NCBI GenBank assembly: GCA_023136715.1
Contig: JAGLQT010000229.1
Coordinates: 1 to 17,449, forward strand
From: Gammaproteobacteria bacterium
GTDB taxonomy: Bacteria > Pseudomonadota > Gammaproteobacteria > SZUA-229
DNA: 17,449 nucleotides
Direction: 5' to 3'
Positions 1-6,379 of the stretch are shown here, piece after piece; within the stretch, counting starts at the first letter, position 1; every line of letters starts with the position of its first letter. A program made the translations under genes and the position numbers. A model generated the notes under the pieces. That model did no database searches. It saw only the letters and a list, made by a program, of their open reading frames with translations, and was not told the origin of the DNA.

Positions 1-1
1 C

Positions 2-256
2 AGGATCGATGTTTTAGTGTCTGCGTATGAAAATTGGGCGCTCATCGAAATTAAAGATACGGGCTGTGGAATGTCTGATGATTTTATAAAAAATCAGCTA
101 TTTAAACCCTTTAAGACTACCAAGGGTGAGAGGGGTATGGGAATAGGGGTCTATGAGGCCAGAGAAATCATTTCGTCCTTAGGTGGTTACATAGAAGTAC
201 TTAGTGAGGTTGGAAAAGGGACGACTTTTATAGTTCGTATTCCAATCAAAGGATAA
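2..256 (+). CDS. prsK: PEP-CTERM system sensor histidine kinase PrsK, C-terminal fragment (5' end outside window)
   Basis: The reading frame is open from the first bases of the window, so these are the last 84 residues of a larger protein; the internal GTG at 17 is not a credible start. The fragment is the end of a GHKL ATPase domain. It shows the G1 box DTGCGM, an F box (LFKPFKTTKG), the G2 box GMGIGVYEAREI and the closing GGYIEVLSEVGKGTTF segment common to histidine kinases. Such a domain binds ATP and phosphorylates a conserved His on the preceding helix, which is not in the window. The assignment to PrsK rests mainly on the next gene, a PrsR-type regulator 49 bp downstream on the same strand, because PrsK and PrsR are normally adjacent. 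PrsK is a membrane-associated kinase of the exosortase/PEP-CTERM system. The histidine-kinase call is nearly certain; the PrsK name is inferred from context. Confidence 0.85.
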   Translation, partial: RIDVLVSAYENWALIEIKDTGCGMSDDFIKNQLFKPFKTTKGERGMGIGVYEAREIISSLGGYIEVLSEVGKGTTFIVRIPIKG

Positions 257-305
257 TAGTGTAAAATATTTCGACGATCATGCTGTTTTGTGGTAAATAA
301 TATAT

Positions 306-1661
306 ATGTCTATAAAGAATAATAAGTTGCTTATAGTTGAAGATGATCCTGGTTTGCAAAGTCAAATCAGGTGGTGCTTTGAAGATTACGATGTCTTACT
401 AGCGGAGGATCGTGAAAGCGCTCTTGAGCAGGTAAGGCAACATAAGCCTGCTGTGGTCACTTTGGATCTTGGTTTGCCTCCAGAGACAGACAATACCTCT
501 GAAGGTATGGCAACGCTTAAAGGTATCTTAGAAATTGAACCTAATACAAAGGTTATCGTGGTAACAGGGCAGGATGAAAAAGAGAATGCGGTTAAAGCTG
601 TGGGACTGGGAGCTTATGATTTTTATTCCAAGCCCTTCCAGCCTGAAATTATGAGCCTTATTGTAGGGCGTGCATTTAGACTCCTTGAGCTAGAGCATGA
701 GAACAAAAGATTACACAACTCCTCAAGTCATGAGCACTTTAATGGAGTTATTGCCTGTAGTTCTCAGATGCAAAGCGTGTGTAAGGCCGTTGAAAAAGTT
801 GCTCCCTCAGATGCGACCGTCCTGTTACTGGGAGAAAGTGGTACGGGTAAAGAAATTTGTGCCCGAGGTCTGCATGTAAAAGGAAGAAATAATAAGGGTA
901 ACTTTGTTGCAATAAACTGTGCCGCAATACCTGATAACTTATTAGAAAGTGAATTGTTTGGTTATGAGAAAGGCGCTTTTACCGGGGCTGTAAAGCAGAC
1001 GAAGGGGAAGATTGAACATGCTGATGGAGGTACGCTATTTCTCGATGAGATGGGAGATTTGCCGATTGCTCTGCAAGCAAAATTATTAAGATTTCTGCAG
1101 GAGAGAGTTATTGAGCGTATTGGCAGTCACACGCCGATCCCGGTTAACGTGCGAATAGTGTGTGCGACACATCAGAATTTGAGAGAAAAAATAGAAAAAG
1201 GTGAATTTAGAGAAGATTTATTTTACAGGATTAGTGAAATTCCAATCGAGATTCCACCATTAAGAGATCGAGAGGGGGACGTGGTTTTACTGGCTAAATA
1301 TTTTTTTAATGAATTTAATGAACATCATGGTGGAAAGCTAAAAGGTTTTAGTAAAGATGCACTTTCATCCATGGAATCTTACGCATGGCCAGGAAATGTG
1401 CGTGAGTTGCAAAATAGAATAAAGCGGGCTGTAATCATGTCTGATGAGAAATATATAACGGCAGCAGATCTTGAATTAGATACAGCGCCCGCTGAAAGAA
1501 TGAATTATAATTTAAAAGATATCAGAGAAAAAGTAGAGCGTCAGGCAATTATCCGTGCCATATCGCATGTAAATGGAAAGATTGCACCAGCTGCAGAATT
1601 GCTCGGGGTAAGCCGTCCGACCTTGTATGACCTGATTAATAAACTGAATATCAAGTACTGA
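306..1661 (+). CDS. prsR: PEP-CTERM-box sigma-54-dependent response regulator PrsR
   Basis: A complete 451-residue NtrC-family activator. Residues 7-125 form a receiver domain with the acidic pair E12/D13/D14, phospho-acceptor D54 (VTLDLGLP), switch residue T87 and conserved K109. Residues 146-380 are the AAA+ sigma-54-interaction domain: Walker A GESGTGKE (176-183), the sigma-54-contacting GAFTGA loop (223-228), Walker B around LFLDEMGDL (244-252), PLRDRE (318-323) and WPGNVREL (361-368). Residues about 405-447 are a Fis-type helix-turn-helix (PAAELLGVSRPTLYDLINKL). When phosphorylated, such proteins bind upstream of sigma-54 promoters and use ATP to open them. The extended post-receiver linker and the fully matching domain set resemble the PrsR family that controls PEP-CTERM genes. 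The Shine-Dalgarno signal is weak, but the ATG fits the start of the receiver domain. The gene ends 13 bp before the convergent gene and no terminator is visible between them. A likely target promoter lies at 5565. Confidence 0.92.
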   Translation: MSIKNNKLLIVEDDPGLQSQIRWCFEDYDVLLAEDRESALEQVRQHKPAVVTLDLGLPPETDNTSEGMATLKGILEIEPNTKVIVVTGQDEKENAVKAVGLGAYDFYSKPFQPEIMSLIVGRAFRLLELEHENKRLHNSSSHEHFNGVIACSSQMQSVCKAVEKVAPSDATVLLLGESGTGKEICARGLHVKGRNNKGNFVAINCAAIPDNLLESELFGYEKGAFTGAVKQTKGKIEHADGGTLFLDEMGDLPIALQAKLLRFLQERVIERIGSHTPIPVNVRIVCATHQNLREKIEKGEFREDLFYRISEIPIEIPPLRDREGDVVLLAKYFFNEFNEHHGGKLKGFSKDALSSMESYAWPGNVRELQNRIKRAVIMSDEKYITAADLELDTAPAERMNYNLKDIREKVERQAIIRAISHVNGKIAPAAELLGVSRPTLYDLINKLNIKY

Positions 1662-1674
1662 AAATTAGACTTAT

Positions 1675-2772
1675 TTATTGAAATCGGTCTTTTAATAATT
1701 TGCAGTACAAGATTTCATATGACGCATACTGATTTAGTCCGAATGTTGGATTAGATCGCTGTTGCTGAACAGTTTCACCATGATACATTTTTACTCGTAG
1801 TGGCTTCATTCCTCTATTAATGAGATCGTTGTACAGATCGTCAATAACCCGTTTTCTGTCCATAAACTCCTGATCGGTGTCACCTGAGCCGATTGTGGTA
1901 ACAAAGTCAGCTTGAGAATCTATAACGCGGCCAATACTGCTTATATAACGGGGTATATCAGTATATGCCCTGGGTTCCAGTCGATATGCCGTTATCAGCG
2001 TTCTAGGTTCAAGCATGTTATTTGCAATTGATTCAGCGACCTCTTCAAGCCCAATGTACACATCTTTGTTAATTGCATGTACATTTTGCTGGCTAGCATT
2101 GAGTTGTTCATATGCCGTTTTCATCTTTATATCATTATCTATCAGAATAATGTCATTTACCTGAGACTGAATAGTGCTTAACTGTACAGGAGAATTTTTT
2201 ATTGTATGATTAATTGAAATATGTGGTGTGACGTGAGTTGCAACACGATCTCGTATGCCTATTGAGCTGCCTGTTGAGAGTTGAAAATACTCTGGCTCAA
2301 TGGTTAATAGCCCAAGTAGTTTTAGTATCTGTATGACTCGGATAGTGTCAGCGTTGTTGAGTCTTACAGCCATATTTTGCCCCAGATTTGGCTGTGCCTT
2401 TATAGCGCTAGAGATCGCCATGTTTAAGAATTCATCTGACTTGTTGATATCAACTGTGCTCAGAGGAATAGACCAGCCATTAAAAATTTCACAACTCGCA
2501 GCAAGATTAGCGCAGGCAAATAATTTACTGGAAATAGGTGATGGATCTGTAGCATCGATTAAGTTGTTACTAGTTAGAAGTTTTAATATATTATCGCCAA
2601 GAATGGATGCGCGTTTCTCATTGATAAAATTATTATAATTGCTAAATAGAGGTGCAATAGTAGCGCCAGTGCTGGATTGAAATAAATCTATCAGCGCTTT
2701 TAATTCGTATGAATATCCTTCAATGGCTAGCTTTAAAATTCCGTCTTTCGTCAGGCGTTCATTATTTGACAT
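1675..2772 (-). CDS. Conserved-looking protein of unknown function (365 aa)
   Basis: I do not recognise this protein. The ATG whose first base is at 2772 is preferred because a TTGAG stretch lies about six bases before it; a TTG at 2790 would add six residues but has no ribosome-binding site. No signal peptide or membrane segment is visible. The N-terminal half is helical. Its middle contains IRVIQILKLLGLLTIEPEYF, which looks like the helix-and-wing end of a winged-helix or methyltransferase dimerisation region. After it comes a strand ending in acidic residues (DIILIDND), then a strand-like EPRTLITAYRLEPRAY and a C-terminal VTTIGSGD and RVIDDLYNDLINRGMKPLRVKM region. This order loosely resembles a SAM-methyltransferase or other Rossmann fold, but the glycine-rich SAM loop is missing, so no function is assigned. 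It lies 66 bp downstream of a TPR-sulfotransferase on the same strand with no evident terminator, so co-transcription is possible. Confidence 0.75.
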   Translation of the reverse strand: MSNNERLTKDGILKLAIEGYSYELKALIDLFQSSTGATIAPLFSNYNNFINEKRASILGDNILKLLTSNNLIDATDPSPISSKLFACANLAASCEIFNGWSIPLSTVDINKSDEFLNMAISSAIKAQPNLGQNMAVRLNNADTIRVIQILKLLGLLTIEPEYFQLSTGSSIGIRDRVATHVTPHISINHTIKNSPVQLSTIQSQVNDIILIDNDIKMKTAYEQLNASQQNVHAINKDVYIGLEEVAESIANNMLEPRTLITAYRLEPRAYTDIPRYISSIGRVIDSQADFVTTIGSGDTDQEFMDRKRVIDDLYNDLINRGMKPLRVKMYHGETVQQQRSNPTFGLNQYASYEILYCKLLKDRFQ

Positions 2773-2838
2773 ATATAACTCAAAATACAATATTCGATAG
2801 TAGTTTTCTAAAAATGTTATCTCTAGGAAGACAGCTTA

Positions 2839-5019
2839 TTATTCATCGAGGCTGAGTGCTGATCGTAACGGTTCCAGATAAGATTCGTAGTGCTTCCATT
2901 TATCAATAGAGCTGGTATAAATGGGCTTATTGACCTGATCATAACTGGCGGTCCTGACGACACGGTCAGAATCATAATAACGCAGGCACTGCTCGTCCCA
3001 TTCCAGACCGCAGTAATCAATCATCCTACGCGACACTTCTTCGGTGTTACGAACCAGATCCTCGTACTCAACTTCAAGGAAAGGGATTTTGTCTACATCT
3101 CGATAATGGTTCATTAGACGTTTGTAATCGGAATAATACTTGCCGAGATCTTCCAGGTTATAGGCATAATCATGGTACCCGGCGAATGCCTGAAAGTAGA
3201 TTGACAGACAGGTATCCATCGGGTTACGAACGCAATGAATGATGCGCGCATCCGGGAATAGCATCCTGATGAATACAACATGATGGAAATTTTGCGGCAT
3301 TTTATCTGTCAGGATACTGATGCCTGCCGGTATGTTCTTAGTAAATTCTTCGAATGCAACGAGCGTCTGTTTGATTTTGTCTGGCGTTAAACGCGTTAAA
3401 CATTCCGGATATGTGCCGCCTATGCCCTCCATGGAAGGGAGCTTTTTTACCAGTGATGGGATCTCGTGGCGCTCATCTCCCGCCCACACTTGAGGATGGC
3501 TTGCAATTATCTGTTCCACCAAACTGGTACCTGAACGAGGCATACCGACAATAAAGACAGGTCGTATGTGATTTGAAGTGTCGATTTCACGTGATTGTTT
3601 AGCGAGTGTAGTTATCTCTGGGCTGATTAATTGGTTGATATACTCAGTATTCCTGGCGTGGTCATAAACACAGGGTCTCAGGTCATTGGCCTTCTGAATG
3701 GCTTCAAAAGCGGATTGATAGTTGTGTAATCGGTCATGTAATCGACCTAGCGTAAACAGTACATCTCGGCGGTATGAAGCCCCCAAATCTGTCCTCTCCA
3801 GAGCTTCATTGATGCTTGCTATTGCTTCTTCGCATTCGTTAAATTTATGGCACAAACGCCCAAAAACATTTACAACGGTAGCCGGGACTCTGCCATTTAC
3901 TATTGATGACCTGACTATCTGGTGAGCTTCTTCGTATCTGCCCATTTTCTCAAATATGTTCGCCTTTGTTCCAAGTATTTTTGCGTCATCTGGCACGTCC
4001 GCAGAGAGAAGATCTAGTTCTTCCAGGGCGTCCTCATATCGCGCAGCACTGGCAAGTGAAATCACCTTGAAAAACTGGGCCACTTCGTTACCTGGATCAA
4101 TATCCAAAGCCCTGTTACAGCATTCAATGGCTTGTTTTGGCATGCCATATTCAGAGTATAAGCTAGCTAGCTCTCCAAGAACTTCTAAGGGGGCATTGGT
4201 ATTATCGAGGGCCTGTCTTAAGTAAGTAATTGCTTGTGCATAATCGCCTTGCCGTTCCAGAATGTCTGCAATGTGTTTGTATGAGAAGACGTAATCTGGA
4301 TGGTCTTTGATGATGTTTACCAGTAATTCAAAAGCTTCATCGTTCCTGCCAAGGTTAATAAGACAGGCTGCATATGCGTCTTTTGCATGATAATTTTCTG
4401 GCGCACTGGTTAGTAGTGGCTGCAGGATTGAAAGAGCTTCTTCATTACGTTCCTGAGTGGATACAGATTTTGCCAGGCCAACGGTGGCTTCCTGATTGAA
4501 TGCATCCCGTCCTAATGCTTTTTTATAGGTGTCTTCTGCTTCCTGGTATTTTCCCAGTGCGTATTTTGCATTGCCCAGATTAACTAAAGCATCGACACTG
4601 GTTGGCATTAACGCAATTGTTTTCTCTCCCCAGTGTTCGGCTTCATTAAATCGTTTTAATTGGCCGGCAAGGCCAGTAATAAACAATAAAGCTTCCTCAT
4701 ATTCAACATCACGCTCTACCGCCTTCAGGGCGCTGTCAAAAGCGGCTACGTTTTGCCCTGTACGTTGCTGTAGATGAGCTTTGGTTAAGTAGGCTTCTAC
4801 ATAGGAGTCATCCAGTTCGATGGCTTTGTTGGCGCATTTAAGGGCTTCATCGATTTCACCGACTTCGCCATTGAGTGCAGCCAACGTCAACCAATACTCC
4901 TCATTATTGTTATCTAGATTGCAGAGCTCTGAATACAGAGATTTCGCTTCATCAAACTGGTTACTTATCAAACAGGCATGTGCCCGCTCAGCCAGGTTTG
5001 CAATTGAGCTATCATTCAT
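2839..5019 (-). CDS. TPR-repeat sulfotransferase, TPST-like (726 aa)
   Basis: Residues about 5-450 are a long array of tetratricopeptide repeats with typical G-Y-x-EA and A-x-x-x-P spacing, probably a protein-binding superhelix. Residues 487-726 are a sulfotransferase domain of the Sulfotransfer_3/tyrosylprotein-sulfotransferase type. It has the PAPS 5'-phosphosulfate loop GMPRSGTS (492-499, R495), E516 at the position of the catalytic Glu of human TPST2, K573 in TDKMP, and the 3'-phosphate motif RNPMDTCLS (R598, S606). Here Asn replaces the Asp of the RDPRD seen in its paralogs. The tail TASYDQVNKPIYTSSIDKW matches the substrate/PAPS-binding tail of TPSTs. No signal peptide is present, so cytoplasmic action with PAPS is expected; the acceptor is unknown. 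The start is supported by GGAG (complement of 5028-5031), eight bases before the ATG. It is the first gene of a probable two-gene transcript and is divergent from the PEP-CTERM gene. Confidence 0.92.
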   Translation of the reverse strand: MNDSSIANLAERAHACLISNQFDEAKSLYSELCNLDNNNEEYWLTLAALNGEVGEIDEALKCANKAIELDDSYVEAYLTKAHLQQRTGQNVAAFDSALKAVERDVEYEEALLFITGLAGQLKRFNEAEHWGEKTIALMPTSVDALVNLGNAKYALGKYQEAEDTYKKALGRDAFNQEATVGLAKSVSTQERNEEALSILQPLLTSAPENYHAKDAYAACLINLGRNDEAFELLVNIIKDHPDYVFSYKHIADILERQGDYAQAITYLRQALDNTNAPLEVLGELASLYSEYGMPKQAIECCNRALDIDPGNEVAQFFKVISLASAARYEDALEELDLLSADVPDDAKILGTKANIFEKMGRYEEAHQIVRSSIVNGRVPATVVNVFGRLCHKFNECEEAIASINEALERTDLGASYRRDVLFTLGRLHDRLHNYQSAFEAIQKANDLRPCVYDHARNTEYINQLISPEITTLAKQSREIDTSNHIRPVFIVGMPRSGTSLVEQIIASHPQVWAGDERHEIPSLVKKLPSMEGIGGTYPECLTRLTPDKIKQTLVAFEEFTKNIPAGISILTDKMPQNFHHVVFIRMLFPDARIIHCVRNPMDTCLSIYFQAFAGYHDYAYNLEDLGKYYSDYKRLMNHYRDVDKIPFLEVEYEDLVRNTEEVSRRMIDYCGLEWDEQCLRYYDSDRVVRTASYDQVNKPIYTSSIDKWKHYESYLEPLRSALSLDE

Positions 5020-5433
5020 TTATCGGTCTCCGGTCAAATATCAGGTGCATTATTCTAGTGGGGGGCTATATTAGCAGGTTAATAAGGGGGATTTAGTATT
5101 CGGACTAGAAGATTTTGTAAAATTAATAATAGTAATGAGGTTAAACACTTATTAGTGTCTATTACAATAATAAGGCGTGTATTAGAAATGATAAAGCTTA
5201 TAAAATGCAACAATTATTAATGTATCATTATTTTCTAATATAAAAAACATGTTTTTGAATTAGAGAAATATTGTTGATAGCCTGTCTGATTAATATTTAT
5301 ATCATATAAAACATATAGATAGGGTGGGGTGGCTAGGAAATGTAATAAATCTTGATTACTTTCGTTTTTTTTTACACTAGCTTATTAACCCCATAAATCA
5401 CATATAAATTAAAAAAACATAAGAAAAAACAAT

Positions 5434-5456
5434 TAGATAAGGCATTTACTTATCTA
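5434..5456. promoter_or_regulatory. Inverted repeat, candidate PrsR upstream activator site
   Basis: A perfect eight-base inverted repeat, TAGATAAG and CTTATCTA, separated by seven bases. Its centre lies about 120 bp upstream of the -24 element at 5565, within the range where NtrC-family activators bind. The dyad form fits a dimeric Fis-type helix-turn-helix. That PrsR binds here is inference; no second copy of this dyad was found in front of other genes in the window. Confidence 0.4.
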
Positions 5457-5485
5457 GATATGTAGATTTTTTCTTGTCGAGATCG

Positions 5486-5517
5486 TTTACACTAAATAAT
5501 CCAGGGAATTAAGTGTA
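5486..5517. promoter_or_regulatory. TTTACACTA / AGTGTA repeat pair, alternative activator site
   Basis: TACACT (5488-5493) and its complement AGTGTA (5512-5517) form a six-base dyad with an 18-base spacer, ending 48 bp before the -24 element. The enclosing word TTTACACTA is repeated directly at 5371-5379, and an ACACT/AGTGT dyad occurs at 5145-5158. Recurrence of the same half-site is the reason for listing it. AT-rich DNA yields such words by chance, so the call is tentative. Confidence 0.3.
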
Positions 5518-5564
5518 TATTTATAATCCTTATAACTACTTGATAGTTAGTTATAAATCTTAGT

Positions 5565-5580
5565 TGGCACATGGTTTGCA
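5565..5580 (+). promoter_or_regulatory. Sigma-54 (RpoN) -24/-12 promoter of the PEP-CTERM gene
   Basis: The sequence TGGCAC-ATGGT-TTGCA matches the sigma-54 consensus TGGCAC-N5-TTGCA/T in every defined base. The invariant GG (5566-5567) and GC (5578-5579) are separated by exactly ten bases. Transcription would begin near 5591, giving a leader of about 52 bases before the ATG at 5643. Sigma-54 promoters need an enhancer-binding activator, and PrsR, encoded 4 kb to the left, is the obvious candidate. No comparable site was found before the other genes in the window. Confidence 0.9.
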
Positions 5581-5630
5581 TTAGTTTTATACAGACGCAT
5601 TAGTTGTGTCTACAATCAATTTACAAATTT

Positions 5631-5634
5631 GAGG
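5631..5634 (+). promoter_or_regulatory. Shine-Dalgarno site fixing the PEP-CTERM start
   Basis: GAGG lies eight bases before the ATG at 5643. It favours that start over an in-frame TTG at 5604, which has no ribosome-binding site and would put 13 non-signal residues before the signal peptide. Confidence 0.8.
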
Positions 5635-5642
5635 TATTAAAA

Positions 5643-6200
5643 ATGAAAAGATCCTTACTAGCAACAGCCGTTGCTTTGTCATTAGGTGTAGCTGCTACTG
5701 CTGATGCGGGTACTGCTGGTTTAACTGGCGTATGGACAGGTACATACTCTTTTGCAATGTTCTCACCAGGTGGTGGCCCTGTTGGCGTCCCAACTGCTCC
5801 TCAGGTTTGGAGCTGGGATTTTAATGCAGGCACTATAAGCATTGCTAACACCACTACTTTCTATGCATCTGTATGGACAGCACACGATGTGACTTTCGTC
5901 GATCAAGGTGATGGCACATACGGTACTGGTGCAGGTGTAGCTAACATGTTCTTTGACTGGAGTGTTAACACAAACCTTCCTGTTGATGCAATGTGGGATG
6001 TGACAGATAACGGTGACGGTTCTATGACTGTAGCTTCTGTTTCTACAACAATCCTAGCTACTTCACCTGCATTCCCTGGCTTCCACCCAACCTTCACAGG
6101 TAGTCTGGGTGTTGCTGCAGTTCCAGTTCCTGCTGCTGTTTGGTTGATGGGCTCTGGTCTGATCGGTCTGGTTGGTGTTGCTCGCCGTCGTCGCAGCTAA
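5643..6200 (+). CDS. Short PEP-CTERM secreted protein (185 aa), sigma-54 controlled
   Basis: The protein begins with a Sec signal peptide: MKRS, a hydrophobic stretch LLATAVALSLGVAATA and probable cleavage at ADA|G (residues 22/23). The mature part (23-159) is rich in Gly, Thr, Asp and aromatic residues, has no Cys and looks beta-rich, with the block NMFFDWSVNTNLPVDAMWDV (101-120). The C-terminus (160-185) is a PEP-CTERM sorting signal: VPVPAAVWLMGSGLIGL, a single transmembrane stretch, then VARRRRS. The core reads PVP where the canonical motif has PEP, a common gammaproteobacterial form. Exosortase (XrtA family) is expected to cleave this tail; no exosortase is in the window. Similar proteins are associated with exopolysaccharide and floc formation. 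The gene stands alone between its sigma-54 promoter and its own terminator. Its central domain is shared with the secreted protein starting at 15854. Confidence 0.93.
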   Translation: MKRSLLATAVALSLGVAATADAGTAGLTGVWTGTYSFAMFSPGGGPVGVPTAPQVWSWDFNAGTISIANTTTFYASVWTAHDVTFVDQGDGTYGTGAGVANMFFDWSVNTNLPVDAMWDVTDNGDGSMTVASVSTTILATSPAFPGFHPTFTGSLGVAAVPVPAAVWLMGSGLIGLVGVARRRRS

Positions 6201-6237
6201 TAACCTGGTTATTAGTTGTATCTGAGGGAAACCTCGG
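6197..6237 (+). repeat. Two tandem hairpins in the 3' leader-out of the PEP-CTERM mRNA
   Basis: The first is a perfect nine-base inverted repeat, CTAATAACC (6197-6205) and GGTTATTAG (6207-6215) around one T, overlapping the stop codon. The second is CTGAGG-GAAA-CCTCGG (6222-6237), a six-pair stem including one G-U pair, closed by a GAAA tetraloop. Together with the terminator they make three stem-loops in about 75 bases. Such an arrangement could protect the mRNA 3' end; that role is inferred. Confidence 0.55.
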
Positions 6238-6243
6238 ATAGAC

Positions 6244-6280
6244 AAAAAAGGCCTCGTCGTAAGACGGGGCCTTTTGTTTT
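6244..6280 (+). terminator. Rho-independent terminator of the PEP-CTERM gene
   Basis: GGCCTCGTC (6250-6258) pairs with GACGGGGCC (6263-6271), a nine-pair stem with one G-U pair and a GTAA loop. TTTTGTTTT follows and a run of six A precedes it. This is a textbook intrinsic terminator 43 bp after the stop codon. It separates the sigma-54 transcript from the TPR genes to the right. Confidence 0.93.
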
Positions 6281-6379
6281 ACATTTATAATAATTTATTT
6301 AAACTCGTGGGTTTTATCGGGAAATGTATGATGACTCATCATTCACCAATACGAACACACTTATCACTGGGATTTTAAA

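Larger units (their letters stand above)
5020..5642. other. AT-rich divergent intergenic control region
   Basis: This 623-bp stretch between the divergent sulfotransferase and PEP-CTERM genes has no credible ORF and is far more AT-rich than the flanking genes. It holds the sigma-54 promoter at 5565-5580 and several inverted repeats. These are ACACT-tatt-AGTGT at 5145-5158, an imperfect pair TATTAGAAATGATA (5180-5193) against 5223-5240 with three extra bases in the second arm, TAGATAAG/CTTATCTA at 5434-5456, and TACACT/AGTGTA at 5488-5517. The nine-base word TTTACACTA occurs twice (5371-5379 and 5486-5494). A run of nine T lies just before the first copy. No strong minus-strand promoter for the sulfotransferase could be singled out. 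The size and structure fit a region where an enhancer-binding protein, and perhaps a bending protein such as IHF, act. Confidence 0.7.

Noticed and set aside
2773..2790. TTG start adding six residues to the unknown minus-strand protein
   Set aside because: No ribosome-binding site precedes it, whereas the ATG ending at 2770 has a TTGAG at workable spacing.
5604..5642. Upstream TTG start for the PEP-CTERM protein
   Set aside because: It would add 13 residues before a proper signal peptide, has no ribosome-binding site and lies just after the predicted sigma-54 transcription start. The ATG at 5643 has GAGG at good spacing.
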